64,000 bases of DNA from Cavia porcellus (GCF_034190915.1 NW_026947485.1:34919519-34983518), one strand, 5' to 3'. Counted from the first letter of the stretch, positions 36,150 to 48,908 are shown. Notes: a model not told the origin generated them from the sequence alone. Made by a program: numbers and translations.

Positions 36150-37980
36150 AAAACTTTTGCATAAAATTATATATTCTAATTTGTTTACTTTAACATAAAG
36201 ATAACCAAGGAAAGCTTGCAAAAAACTAATTAAGTACCTGTAGGAGGCATGGGCAGGTTTGAATACTTAAGGAGGAAGAGTGGGAATGAGATTTTTCATT
36301 TATAGTGCAAGTTTTCATAATCAATTGATTGTTAAAACTTGTGCATGTATTATTAGCTACTCGGATTAAATTAAATTAAATTAGAAAATTTTAAAATTAA
36401 CCTTATACATGCAAAGACTATATTTCATAAATTCTTTTCCAATTAGCTCACATTTAAAGTTTGATATATAATTCCTAAGATTTATATGCTTAATTTAATA
36501 GTGTCTTTTACTTAATAAATCAACATTTTACAGAAAAATCTTCTATATCACCAGTTAAATATTGCACTAATTTCTGGTGTATGTGTGTATGTGGCAGAAG
36601 GGAAAGGAGGTGGAACAGTGGAATACACATAGAATTATCACAATGAAAAAAGTAACCTAAGAAAGTCAAGAACGAAAAAGAAAAAGGCAAGACAAACAAT
36701 AAGGGTTCTTGACTGATGTTACCTAAAGGAAGAAGAAGTAAAAGCTTGATCATGAATCTTTAAGGAAAGGGTAAATGGAAGAAGGCAGGAAAAAAAAAAA
36801 TGAAGACGTAAAAGCAGACACTTACACCAGGCTGTAACTTTAAGATCTCCAAATACTACTTTCTACCATGAGCACCCTTTGATCTCATCTACCATCTATG
36901 GAAATCCACCATCTAGGTGCATTCTGTCTCCATCATTCTTCTACAGAAAGCTGGTGTTGCTAATTTGTTAATAAGCAAATCCATCAAAACGTTTTTATTA
37001 TTTTTAATGAAAGTGAAAGTCATCAGGATACTTAACTATTTTCTTCAAAGATTTTCAGAAAGTTTTCTGAGCATAAGTCTTTCTTACATTTAAAAACTCT
37101 TTAGCATTTACTACAACAAAATCTTTACTACTCAACTTGCTTCTAAATACAGTGACAGAAGTCTCCAAATCACTCATATTTTCCTTTTTTCTAGTTTCAT
37201 ATTTGTCTTTAGTCTCTTTAAAATATGAAAGAACTCCAAGCAGCAGTGGCAGAGGGGCCCCCTTCACTTTCAAACTGAGTGCTTTCTTTCAAATACAAAT
37301 CATTTATTCCCTAAAGCACACACATCAGTCTCCAATGACACATCCAGGTTGATATTGTCATCTGTGACTCGAGGGGAACTATTCAACATATTTCCAAATC
37401 TGCTTTAAGAGCTGCAAGAGTCCTCACTGTGTAGAAAGCATGAAACATGTGGGTAAGAATGAAAGAGAAAAATGAGGGCTGTCTTAACAGCCCTTTGTTA
37501 GTAAAACAAATGGTAGCGCTGTTGTTATTAGATTTGGAGTAGAAGGAGGGTGGCAAGGAGATACTGGTCAAAGTATTTACAAAATTTCAGCCAGAAAGAA
37601 TACATCCAAGAGATCTATGTACAACATGGCGACTCTACCTGATAACAATGTTTTGTATATTTACCAATTACTCATGGTGTATATTTTAAGTATTTGCATG
37701 ACAAAAATTCATGAATAACTATGCACACTGATGAACTCAATTTAACCATTCCACAATGCATATGTTTCAAAAACATCAGTCTGTCTACCATAAATATATA
37801 AAATTTTGTCAATTAAAAATAAAAAAAATTTAAATCACTTAAAAACATAAAATGGGCAGAATTGCCCTCTCGTGAGCAGCAAGGATTCACACAAAAATAA
37901 CTTCCCTAGCTATCCAGGAGGTGAATCTTACTCACTGTCACTGTGTGAGAAGAAATGACTTGAATTCAAAGCAGTTATTT
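36150..37980. other. Intronic sequence, nothing recognised
   Basis: AT-rich unique sequence. Confidence 0.65.
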
Positions 37981-37984
37981 CACC

Positions 37985-38165
37985 TGAAATGTATCATCTT
38001 GAGCAGGTAATTTACTCAATCGTACTTTTTGTATTTGTAAAATAATATGATAACATTCACTAACTACTTCACACTGCTCTGATGATTAAATGAGGAAAAA
38101 ACAAAGTACTCAGAACAAAGAATGACACACAGTAACTACTAAAGAAATGGAAACTGCTATTTTTA
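37985..38165 (+). mobile_element. MIR remnant
   Basis: 'ttgagcaggtaatttactcaatc', 'gtaaaataatatgataacattcactaac', 'tgatgattaaatgag' and 'acacagtaactac' in consensus order. Confidence 0.72.
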
Positions 38166-38169
38166 TTTA

Positions 38170-41100
38170 TTACTATCATGTAAACTCTGGTGAAGTTAAA
38201 GAATCAAACACAGTGAGACATAGTTTGTGATATTCTTCACCTTGCTCCTTTACTTTCCCGTACAGGCATCCATAAGCACAATTCGGACATTAATACACTG
38301 CATTCTCAGTAAATAGATCTCAGACTGACCAAATCTCCTCAGGCGAGAGGCCAAATGAAATTGCTCCTTGCAGTATATCCTCAGTGCCTATTAGTGCTCT
38401 ACAGCTGGCACGTAACAGATTCTCAGCAAACAATTGTTGACTCAAGCAAAGTAACATTTTTTTATCTCAGCTAACAGCTCTTGAAATTAAGATATAACCT
38501 ACCGGACTAATGTCCTCCTCCCAAGAATTTGGACTAAAGTTTTAAAAAATAGACAAATCATTCAGTATGTCCCCCATTCCAAAGTAAACTAGTAACTTTT
38601 GTTTTGAAAGAGTATTTTCTAGTTCTTATGCACACTTTCAGTTGCTTTTTATTTTGTGCAATATGATTATTCATACTATTTTGCCTCTTGTCTTTGAGAG
38701 ATTACTATAAACTCAATCCACTATGCTAATAAATGTTATTAAATCAAACATCTACTAGAGAACATTAATTCTGCTTGCAGGTTTTATTAATGATAACTAA
38801 GTATACAGTGAATGTCTTCATTTGCCTTCTGTTATTTCCACAAGTTAAAATATTGTGGATAGCTTCGCAACATTTTTCACGAGCAAGTCTATGTCTTATT
38901 TCCCCTAAATTCCAGCAATAATACACTGCCTGGATTCTTTCCCCTAGGAACCACTTTTAAAATGATTTGTTGAATGCCGACAGAAGAGAGAGTTATGGGT
39001 ATAGAAGAAAATCTTGAAAAAGGTCAATTTTTCCAAGACTAATAATTAGTTCTTTGGAAGTAAAAAAGCATTGAATGTTTGACAATAAAAAGAATCTCAT
39101 TAGGAAAGAAAATACTTCAAAGTTAAACTAGAACACAGATGGAACTCTGTCAAAAGGGCATTATCTAATCTGGAGAAATGTTTTCACCGAGGGGATTTCC
39201 TACCTCTCTAAACCATGATCAGGTAAACACAAAGCACAGGTGCATCAGTGCATGTGGAAAAAGGACCTACACAGTGTTGTCTGTAGAGCATCTAATTACA
39301 GGATTTTGAAAAATGTTAATCAAATCTATAAAACAGGATAAACCAAAAAACAAATAACAAAAGCACTCAACCAATTCTCAATAAATTTAATGTCTAAAAT
39401 ATGGATCTCATTTTCTAAATTCTAAGACTGCTCTTTGTAAATATTTAACCAGAAGTTTTCTTTTCAGATCATCAACCCGGGCCCTCTAAAAGTATATACA
39501 TACTGAACAACTATATTTTTTAATTCACTCTTTCTTGAAGCAAGTTATATGTTATTTGAAATGCACAAATGAGTGTATGCTACTGAAATCTCACTAAACA
39601 ACTTAAGAATTTTTAGCTTAAGATTTCTATCCAGAGAAACTATAAGTTAATGAGAATTTCACTCCATTTCCAAAGTTCTTTGCTTAGCCCAGTCTCATCA
39701 CAAATTCCATTTTATCATAAAGCTCCATTTTCCCATTTCACCTGGAAATATCCTTGAAGATGGAAGGCCAACACAACATTGTAGAAGTTGCAATGGGAGC
39801 AGTAATATTTATTCATATGAATAAAGTAGCTACTCATAGTGTACTTTTGTGACAATACAGTATATTCAAAATCCCTATGACATGATATGAATGAAAAACA
39901 AAATCAACCTAGAGTCCATAATATGATCTGCTCCCAGGTGTGATCCAGTCATTGCACAAAGAACTGACTAGTTAGCTACATTCAGGTAAGTAAGGCCTTA
40001 GAATGACACCCAACAAGGACATATAAAGGGCTGGAAACCACTTTGTCTATAGGAAGAAGACATTGCACCAAAATGGCTCCTGTAAGAAATGCTTCTTACT
40101 CAGTGGCTTTCAGATATGAAATTTAAGATACAGAGAAAAATGGAAAACAGCTTGGGCAAAGAAAGAAAGAAATCTCGGAGGAATTGATCTGAGACATATT
40201 CAACTTACTTGTATTATCTCAGTCAAAAAAGATTGCTTCAAAACTATTTACAAGGGACTCATTGAGAAACAGCAGCAACAGGCATTTTTAAGACCATAAA
40301 TCAGTGGAACATGAAAACCTAAGAAAAATCCATAAAGGTTAATGCACTTTGGAGCACATTTGCCTCTTAATTCATGGGAGGGAGCCACCGGCACATCAGG
40401 AAGAGGCTCTCCCTCAACAGCCTGTAATTGTTCATGCTGAGTCTAACTACTGTGTCTTTTGTATATAAAGATTTTCTGTGTAAAAGTGCAAAATAAGCTC
40501 ATCATTGCAGAGCTGATCATGTCCGTAGCCTATACCCCGAGGAGACAATTTGCTGAACTAATGAAATAAAAGGGATTTGGGTGCTCTTATTTGTAATGAA
40601 TAAATTCACGTCTTGAACTAGTGGAGAACAGAGGTGGAAATCATTAACTAAAGGGAGAAAAGAATATTATCTACAGCGTTGGGATTCTGCAGGCTCACCA
40701 ACAAATTTCACTTTTAAAAGTCTTGCATAAGTACATTGCAAATGATTTGTGACTATATTTAACTGTTCCCTCCAGACTGAAAAGCACTTTAGGTAAAATG
40801 AAATAAGCTTCTTTAAAATGACAGCTTTTAATTTTTTAAAACATATAATCTAGAAATTGAAGTGAATTAAACTCTAGCCCTTAATATCAAGCAACCTTTT
40901 TTTAATTCCTCCAAAATGTAAATGCATCAATCAATAAATAAAGGCTACTGATACAAAACTCAAAGGCAAAATAATAATCCTGATTTTCCAACAGATGGAG
41001 AACCCTATTTTTAGCTTTTAAATTTTACTTTACTTACAGTAAGGTAGTCTCTTATTTTTTTCATAAAACACAAAGCTGTCAAAAATTCCCCAGGAAAAAT

Positions 41101-41270
41101 TGCAAGTTATTATAAAACGTCTATCATATCACCTGGAAATTTCTGTGTAATCTATGAAATATATTCTATTTGAGGGGCTCCAGATTTGTTTGGTTGTCAA
41201 ATATTCTAATGCAAGCCAGAGGAATCTGACAAGTCCTTCACCTGTTGCTACACTGTAGAAGCTGTGTTAA
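38170..41270. other. Intronic sequence, repeat-poor
   Basis: About 3 kb in which only a possible L2 end at 38380-38450 was noticed. Its central part (about 40340-40620) looks like ungapped unique sequence and is noted as a possible conserved element. Confidence 0.5.
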
Positions 41271-41274
41271 TAAC

Positions 41275-41425
41275 TGCTCAAATCTATGAAGCCCTTACCA
41301 TATGCTAACCAGCTATCTTCATATGGATTATTTCACACAATATTTGAAATCACTCTATGAAGATTGCGCTGTTTATTACTACTTCTACTTTACATAAGAT
41401 GAAACTGAGAAACAGAAAAAACAGC
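41275..41425 (-). mobile_element. MIR remnant
   Basis: 'ctatgaagcccttaccatatgc', 'atggattatttcacacaatatttg' and 'taagatgaaactgagaaac'. Confidence 0.6.
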
Positions 41426-42004
41426 CATACTGTTAACAGCTAACCATTTATACTTTCCTTATTATGTCAGAACTGTTTCAGGTAAACATCATGCTTTGCT
41501 TCACATCACTAACATTACTGCATCATGAATATTCATCTTTAGGGTTAGAGCTTTATGTGGGCAGGCAATGTGGAAAAAGATCAATAGATAGAGCATTCCT
41601 TAAAAACTATAACATGTAAGTTGATGTAGCAGAAGTCTGTGTGAACGGATAAGACAATGATACTACAAAACACCAGTATCTTAATATTATAAAAGCCTGA
41701 ATTATTTTTGGAAATATAGTAAATCTTATCTCTAGGATGGACTTTTGGTCCTAATTTGTATTTTTAATCACATGTTCAATACTTTCAACTGGAACTCCTC
41801 CTGATAATCCAAATTATATCCAGCACAGAACACTTCACTGCTGTCCTTTGTCATTTCAGTTTTCTCTATTTTTGAGTCATCATCATCTTAGATAGCAAGG
41901 CTCAAGCTTAAAAACAATCTTTCACTTTTCCCTCAGTATTACTATGCATGTCAGAAGCTTCTAGACTTAGGAACACTCTTCTTAATATAATCTCTTAACC
42001 TCAT

Positions 42005-42125
42005 AATGTGCTCATTTGTTCATACCTTCATTTACTTACTCAACATTTATGAAGTTTCTACCTTATGCTTTATACTGTCAGTGCTAAAGCATCCATAAGG
42101 AATGAATCATATTCTTGGGGGCTGT
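42005..42125 (-). mobile_element. L2 LINE 3' end remnant
   Basis: 'acttactcaacatttatgaagtttctaccttatgc' and 'aatcatattcttgggggctg'. Confidence 0.5.
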
Positions 42126-42289
42126 TGTTCACATACTATATGACATCAGTGATAACTCAGTTAGCTCAGTGGTGGAGCCCAGCAGACATTCCTGTGCCTC
42201 CCTTAACATCTTAATTCATATTAAATGAGATGATGGAGAGGCAGGGAAAGAACTTAACATAAGGCAACATCTTTCACAGGCCTCTGTAA

Positions 42290-42620
42290 AACAGTCTCCT
42301 AACTATTCTTCCCATCTTCTTTCTCTGCTTTCAATTTATCTCAGAGGCAGCTATCATATTAGTTTCACTAAAGCACAGAATATAGACTTACTTACAGTTC
42401 TGTAAATGTGCTCAGCTCTTCCTTGCCTCTAAGCCTTGGCACATGCTGGGTCATTTACCTAGAGCACTCTCCCTACCTCTGCTTCCTGATTAATAGTGTC
42501 GAGTTGGATGTCCCATTAGCTTGGATGTCTCTTTATCCAGTGGCCCATGTCCCTTACAAGTGCACTGAATGTCCTTTTCCTACACTGCCACAGACTTCCT
42601 GTCCCATATACTATACTCAG
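42290..42620 (+). mobile_element. L2 LINE 3' fragment
   Basis: 'ccttggcacatgctgggtcatttacctagagcactctcccta' pattern and the following T/C-rich sequence match L2. The open frames at 42408-42783 run through it and are not genes. Confidence 0.75.
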
Positions 42621-42741
42621 ACTTCTCTGTGGGGCCGCTGAGGGGTTTACATGCTACTGTTTTGTTGTGTGTGTGGGGGAGGGGGGTGTTTTCTCAGCCA
42701 ACTGTGAAGAGACAACCTATAGTATAGGGAAAAAACCCGGC

Positions 42742-43050
42742 TATACCCCAGATAACTATTATCCAGAATATATACAGAACTAAAAAAAAAAAAAAAAAAA
42801 AAAAAGTTCCCCACCCAAAGAAAAGACCCAATAAATATATGAAGAAATGTTTAACATTGTGGGTTATTAGAGAAATGCAAATTTAAACAATATTGATATT
42901 CCATCTTACCCCAGAAAAAATGGCTACTTTAAAGAAATCAAATAACAAAAAATGCTGGTGAGGCTGCAGGGTAAAAAAGAACTCTTCCATACTAGTACAA
43001 TTACTATGCAAAGCAGTATGGAGATTCTCCAAAAAACTAAAATTAGGAAT
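42742..43050 (+). mobile_element. L1 LINE ORF2 3' fragment
   Basis: 'aataaatatatgaagaaatgtttaac', 'agagaaatgcaaatttaaac', 'aatgctggtgaggctgcagg', 'gcaaagcagtatggagattctccaaaaaac' are the classic L1 ORF2 3' blocks. A poly-A run (42783-42806) interrupts it. No long open frame remains. Confidence 0.85.
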
Positions 43051-43059
43051 TGCATTCAA

Positions 43060-45330
43060 TCTACTGGTTTTTAAACTGCCCTCTGTGTACTCCATATATT
43101 TAAAAACAAGTAAACTGAAAAACTTTACCTTTTTTTCATGAGCTCTATGCAATCTATGCTTGTAGTATCCTTGAATTTTCTAAATTGTGGCATATCAGCT
43201 AGATCGGAAGCTATTTTTCTACCTATAGTTTTCTTTCTTACAATACAGTTAAACTCATTCACAGTGACAGCTGCATTTTGTACATCTCTGAATTTTACCG
43301 GAAGTATGTAATGATACACAACTTTAGTAGACATAGTTAATAAATATTTTAATAAACAGATATGAACTTATCATTATAATTTATTTAGACTTGTTAAAGG
43401 CCAAAACTTTTAAAAGCATGTATTATTTGTATTATTTTAAAGTTATATTTTATAAAATAAACATGGTTGGCTGAACAAGATGATAAAACAATTGAAATAG
43501 TAAAAAAAAAGACTGAAAAATTAGAGGATACACTATGTTAATATATCAAGATGATAAATTTTAAACACAAGTTACTAGAAAACTAAAATACAGATCTTGC
43601 GGTTGTGAAATACAGTTAGTCTAGTCTAAATTGAACTCTATTCAGGCATCAGTAACAATGAAAAGACAAAGTATTTCATGAGTCAAAACATGACTTGTGC
43701 ACCTGTTGGGATAAAATTATATATTTGCTGGACGAGACAGGTAGGCTATTTAGTTCTCTCCTCCACTGTTCCTCAACAGGATGGACTTCATTATGTTTAG
43801 TAATTGGAAAACTCAATTTGAATTTAGCTTATGATTATTTCTTATTCCTCTCTTATATTTATCATCACTTGCATAACAGTCAACCTGAATGCAAAGCACT
43901 CTAAGCAAAAACTAACTGTAAAGTTGTGATTCTTTAGTTGACAATTATGACATGAATCATTCCCAGACAATAACAACTGGTCTTTAACTTTTTCTAATTT
44001 TATCTTTAACTTCTGATATCACTGTGGTTCCTTTCTCCACTTACTTACATAGCCACACTTTATCACACAGTATCAAATGGAACCAAGACAACATTTTTAA
44101 TTCATCTCAGGCAATACTCCATTCTTATCATACTGTGTTCTTCCTAGAATCATTAGAGTGATTTCCTTCTTTATAGATAATTTCATACATAGGCCCACTT
44201 GTCAGACTGTAATCAAAGGTTTGAGTATTCAAGTTTTCACATCCTCTGTAGGATTAAACCAGAGATTTAAATAGAGCTCATAAATCTGAGATATAGAAAA
44301 GTAGAGATAACTGTATTTGTATATTGTATTACACAGAAAAGGAAGTCATTCATAACTGGATGATAACTTGCAAGTGAGTATGCACCAATGGTTAAGGCAT
44401 TAAAATGATGGAATACATAGTATTTCCAAAGAAAAAGTAGGTCCTATAAAAGAATTAAGATTACAATATTATTAAATCTTAAAAGCTATTAGATATTAGG
44501 TCACATAGTCCTGGAAAACTGATATTCTTCTCGATTATGCTGATGACAAATGCGTAAGAGACAAAACAGTGCTTGAGAGTCAATGTCTGCATTATGCTCT
44601 GCTCAGTGCTTAAAGTCTTGGATAAATTATTGCTACCATCTATGGTTGAATGTGCCAAAGAACGAAAAGTCTATAGAGGTAGTTTGTACATTTAAAAAAT
44701 TCAATGCAGGATCTCATTTCATATGACACTTGGTTCTTCTTCTTTTCAAAGGAATAGAAAAATTTAAAGGAATATACGCTTTACTATAAAAAATCTCAAG
44801 TGCCATCTGAAAGAAAAATAGATTCATACAAAATTCGTGAAAAGATATTTCAAGCCACTGGCAGCCAGTTCCTATTTATTTTCAGTACAATAGTAAACAT
44901 AAAATTGTTCATTTTTATGAGGTTAAGAATAAAAATTACAGCCATGAGAGCTCTAAGTACCAGAGTTGGTTTTGTATTGACCTTTTATGAAAGCAGATTG
45001 TTACTATAAGGCATCCATAATTTTTGATACTTTCAGGAGTTTTAATGTCATTTGACTGATGCCTTCTTTGATAGGAGGACTTCAGAATATTTTCCATTTT
45101 TGAAAAATGCAGCAAAGCACATTTTATTGTTTGTATTTGATAAATTCTTGGCAACAAACATTCATGTAAGATCACAGTAATAATCTAACACAAGATGGTA
45201 AATGTCCCAAATATCTAATGAGTTAATCAACTAAATAATTATCTGCTGATCATGAAAAAGCTGTTCCTAGCAGCTAGGATTGTAGAGTCATATACAATAA
45301 GTGAATGTGTACTTACAAAGGACTTTTACA
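43060..45330. other. Intronic sequence, mostly unrecognised
   Basis: A weak MIR-like piece at 44560-44650; no gene. Minus-strand frames at 42883-43334 overlap the L1 fragment and flank. Confidence 0.55.
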
Positions 45331-45334
45331 AATT

Positions 45335-45500
45335 TGAATCTCATTCTGCTTTGACATTAATGATTATTTCCACTTACCCATGACAAAATTGCGGTTCAGA
45401 AAAGATGAATAATCTGCCAAAGGTCACATGGCCATCAAGACATTTAACACTATGTCTTGAAGTCAGATCTGTTTCCTAATTGAGCTACCATTCTTTTCTA
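45335..45500 (-). mobile_element. MIR remnant
   Basis: 'gcggttcagaaaagatgaataatctgccaaaggtcacatgg' and 'gaagtcagatctgtttcc...gagctaccattc'. Confidence 0.72.
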
Positions 45501-45719
45501 TAGTATATCCTAAAAATGGCAAAGTCTATATTCTAAATTTAGATCAACATAAAATACATACATAAAATACATGGTCATAACTCAATGATACAAGAAAATG
45601 TGCCAATGAGCAGAAATATGGAAAGCTACATTTTTCATAACTAAATTTTAGATATTTTGGTAGTTTGGGGACATTCTCTTACATTAATATATCCTGAACA
45701 ATTCTAAAACGTTAGTGAA

Positions 45720-45830
45720 GACAGGCCTGGTGGTACATGCCTATAATCCCAGCACTCTGGGAAGAAGGTAAGGCAGAGGATGATAAGTTTGGAGCTAGCC
45801 AGGGGAATTCAGCAACTTAGCAAGACCTAG
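45720..45830 (+). mobile_element. B1-type SINE
   Basis: 'ggcctggtggtacatgcctataatcccagcac' region and 'tttggagctagccag'; a (GT)n microsatellite has grown at its 3' end. Confidence 0.75.
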
Positions 45831-45832
45831 TA

Positions 45833-45836
<4 letters not shown>

Positions 45837-45867
<31 letters not shown>
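45837..45867. repeat. (GT)n microsatellite
   Basis: About 15 GT units at the 3' end of a B1. Confidence 0.95.
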
Positions 45868-45870
<3 letters not shown>

Positions 45871-45928
45871 AATATATTTAAAAGAGTGATGGATGTATTT
45901 CATTGTAAAGGTCCAGCACTTAAGTCTC

Positions 45929-45931
<3 letters not shown>

Positions 45932-45975
<44 letters not shown>
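45932..45975. repeat. (CA)n microsatellite
   Basis: 22 AC units, 64 bp after the (GT)n run and able to pair with it. The 139-codon minus frame across both is an artefact. Confidence 0.95.
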
Positions 45976-45978
<3 letters not shown>

Positions 45979-47454
45979 TGTAGGCATGCATGAACAGACC
46001 AAAAAAAAAAAAAAATCAAAAAAATCCTTTGGTGAAATTTGATGTATATAGCTTTGTTGGAAAAGTGAGGAGCAAATACATATATGCAACATGACAGGAT
46101 CCTGTACTACTGGTATGTTTATTTCCATATGAAATGATGTCAGAATGTGTATGGCATGACACCAATGCCTTGCATAAGCATTAGGCAGTGTGAGAGACCT
46201 GGAATTTTCTGATTCCAAACTGTATAGATCAAGCATAAAACCTACAGCTTTTGCCTGTTATTTCAATGCTTGATTCTCTAGTGACAAAAGTGAAACAGTA
46301 ATTAGACTACATGGGTTTTTCTTTAACCTGGTTGGCCATTTCCCCTAACAGCACAATTACCCTGCTAATGAGATTAAATCTGTTTTAACTAGAGGATTAT
46401 CTTACTGCACAGCCCACCTGCTGGCTGGCTCCCACAGGACCCACAGCACTGTTGGTGCACCCATCTAACATTCATTTACCTTAATGGAAGCCAGACACAA
46501 GAACTGGGCCAGCACAGTAGTGAAAAACACAATGGCTTTTGTTTATATTGAAAAAGAGCCTCATTTAGTCAATCTGAATCTTCCTAGTACTGTGAAATAT
46601 TTATTAATGAGTATTAGCACAGCAAGTCAGGAAGTCTCATTTGCATTAATTTAAACTATAAATAATTGAAGGTAGATTTCATTCCTTAACTCAAGGTTTC
46701 AGAAAAATCCACAATAGCATGCTAAATGAGAAAGACTATCAGTAAAATGAAATATATTAAAACTTGGGGGTAATAGATTTTTTTTCCTCCCCTCACACTA
46801 CACACTGTTTTTCATAATACATAATGCGTTATCTTGTTACATTTATAACACTAAACAGAATAAGACTGGTAATTTCTTATCTTTTTCTATCAGGATTATT
46901 GTGAATATATCTTTGTCATTCATCAGGTTGGACCTACATTCACTTACTTTACATTTAAAGTGTTTACTGCCAAACATGATTAGAAATGAACAAAAACATG
47001 ATTTAGAAACAAACAACAGAATTTCATATGCTGGCTCTTTAGGAGCTCATAGTAAAGTTATTTTGAGACAAGCCAAAATTTATATCTTAGTAGGGGTCAT
47101 AAAATAAAATTAAAAGTTTGCTGATAAAATGGAGGTAAAAGAGAAGTTGAGTAGACAGAAGGATGGGTCTGGACAGAATAGGAAATACCAGAGTTAATTA
47201 CATCTATTAATAGTAAATGATTACAATATTTATACTCAATATTTATAAATATTATGTTTTATTTTGTTATACACATGTAAGAGTACACAAGATATTGATT
47301 ATTTTTACTGAAGGTTATAGTGGAGGGGAAAAATATGAAACCACTGACCCACAGGGAAAAGAACTTTAGAATTATACTCCAGAGAAGTAACGGCACTAAT
47401 GTTAAAGATCGTTGTCTTAACATGTTTATATACCTTATCTCCCGCATTCCCTTT

Positions 47455-47560
47455 TAGATTCTAGGTTCTTTGAGGATAGACTACAGGCTAGATTTATTAT
47501 TGTATTCTTCACAGAGCCTAGCACAGTGCATTAGCAGATGCTCATTACAAACCTTGTGCA
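47455..47560 (+). mobile_element. L2 LINE 3' end remnant
   Basis: 'tttattattgtattcttcacagagcctagcacagtgcat' matches the L2 3' terminus. Confidence 0.65.
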
Positions 47561-47629
47561 TAAAGTAAAAGTTAAGCTTGCTCTGAAAATGGCAATGGTG
47601 TTAGCTTCTTAGGGCTATTTTGAACTGGG

Positions 47630-47632
<3 letters not shown>

Positions 47633-47665
<33 letters not shown>
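47633..47665. repeat. (CA)n microsatellite
   Basis: Pure AC repeat of about 16 units. Confidence 0.95.
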
Positions 47666-47669
<4 letters not shown>

Positions 47670-48090
47670 ATACATGCATTTGTTGTTGGCTATTACTTAT
47701 GGTCACTTTATGGTTGTATTTCTCTACCCATTACAATTAAACCTAACTTCATTTGTGCAAGCTCTAATTAATTCATATTTCTGAGTCCCTACCTTAAGGA
47801 GGTATTCTGGAATTACAAACAATAATATTGTTGTTAAGATAAATTTGAGTCGCTTAGTTGAATTCGCAATGGTATAGGCTGAGGAGAGTAGGCCTACAGA
47901 AAACAAATATAAAGTATTTGCCCAAAAGCAGAACATAAACATGGGATTGTTGTGGAGAGCTAATGAATGATATATAATTCACAGTTAATAAAAGAAAACC
48001 CTTTCCCAAAATAGCTTTCCCTTCCTCTCATTTCATCATTCTCCTTGGGATGATTATAGGAATAAACAGGAATAAACAAAGCAGTAATGA

Positions 48091-48376
48091 CAATTTACCC
48101 TTCCCATGAGCCAGCAGAAGCCATGCAAGTCCTGGGAGGAGAAACAGGGAGCCAATTCACATTTTCCATGAGCTGGCAGAAGTCATATGGGTCCTGGGAG
48201 GAGAAATAGGAAGCCAATCTGTTTTTCTTATGAGCCAGAAGGAGCCATGCTGGTCCCAGGAGGAGAAACAGGAAGCCAATTCACCCTCCCAATGAGCCAG
48301 TGGAACCCATGTGGATCGTGGGAGGGGAAACTGGAAGCCAATCTGACCTCCCCATGAGCTGGTGGAAACCATGCAG
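48091..48376. repeat. 62-bp minisatellite, left part (units 1-5a)
   Basis: Four full units of exactly 62 bp (starting 48091, 48153, 48215, 48277) and the first 38 bp of a fifth (48339-48376). Each starts 'caat/caac' and contains 'ccatgag...' and 'gggaggagaaa'. The provirus splits the fifth unit. Confidence 0.92.
48371..48376. repeat. Target-site duplication, left copy (atgcag)
   Basis: Six bases immediately before the 5' LTR, identical to 52045-52050 immediately after the 3' LTR. Removing one copy plus the provirus restores a 62-bp minisatellite unit, which confirms the boundary. Confidence 0.96.
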
Positions 48377-48679
48377 TGTGGGAAGCCGCCTATGATGGCG
48401 CCCATTTCCTGCTTCCGGGTTCTTCCCGGCCTGAACAAGCCCGCCAAATTGTCATATCTGCCCAGTTACCCGTGATGCTAGCCTATCAGCTTGTTAGGCG
48501 CGCTTCTCTGTGATTGGATACTGCTTCCCCTTATAAGAGGTTGTTCCTGCCCCCAACGGGCGGAAGAGGAACCAACGTTGAGGGTGGCGGACCTTGTTAG
48601 GTCTGGTTCACTGTACGCAATAAAGTTTGAGAGCTGATCCTGCTCGAGTTTGGTCTCCTGTCTCCCGCGGCTCCGGTCA
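48377..48679 (+). repeat. 5' LTR of the provirus
   Basis: 303 bp beginning TGTGGGAAGCC and ending CCGGTCA (TG...CA). Visible control signals are an inverted CCAAT box (gattgg, 48512-48517), a TATA-like box (ttataag, 48531-48537) and a polyadenylation signal AATAAA (48619-48624), which place U3, R and U5 in the usual order. A G/C-rich segment follows the start ('gatggcgcccatttcc'). Confidence 0.97.
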
Positions 48680-48681
48680 TC

Positions 48682-48699
48682 TGGTGGCCCGGACGGGGA
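48682..48699 (+). other. Primer-binding site, tRNA-Ile type
   Basis: Starts two bases after the 5' LTR with TGGTGGCCCGGACGGGG. The reverse complement of the 3' end of mammalian tRNA-Ile(AAU), including CCA, differs by one base as I recall it (T instead of G at the eleventh position). This is where reverse transcription would be primed. The assignment rests on recalled tRNA sequence, not a search. Confidence 0.75.
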
Positions 48700-48856
48700 A
48701 AAAGGTAAAAGACTCAGCGACGTGCCTCTTCGGCCGGGAGGTGCGATTGCTGTCGCCTGCGGTACGACGGAGGACCTGGCCCAATACCAACGGAAGGCCG
48801 CGAGTGCCTCTTCTCTTCACCCTGATCAGCTACGTGAGATACAGCGGTTCCCGGGG

Positions 48857-48865
48857 CAGGTGAGT
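48857..48865 (+). promoter_or_regulatory. Leader splice donor (CAG|GTGAGTAC)
   Basis: A near-perfect mammalian 5' splice site with the cut after 48859, about 160 bases past the primer-binding site. This is the expected position of the donor used for spliced env messages in class II retroviruses. Confidence 0.75.
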
Positions 48866-48908
48866 ACTGGGTCACCTGGGTTGGGTGGACGCACCTAACA
48901 GATTTTGA

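Larger units (their letters stand above)
46000..48090. other. Intronic sequence, mostly unique
   Basis: Contains the (CA)n at 47.6 kb and an L2 end at 47.5 kb. 46290-46660 is repeat-free and includes an octamer-like 'catttgcat' (about 46637). Confidence 0.5.

Noticed and set aside
42150..42195. 'gttagctcagtggtggagc', an ID or tRNA-like A box
   Set aside because: No matching B box or tail follows; similarity is limited to about 19 bp.
45817..46236. 139-codon minus-strand open frame, among the longest outside the provirus
   Set aside because: It is made by translating the (CA)n and (GT)n microsatellites (runs of C-V and H-T) and a poly-A; no protein signal.
48157..48447. 96-codon minus-strand frame with repeated peptides
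   Set aside because: It reads through the 62-bp minisatellite, whose period is not a multiple of three, and into the LTR.
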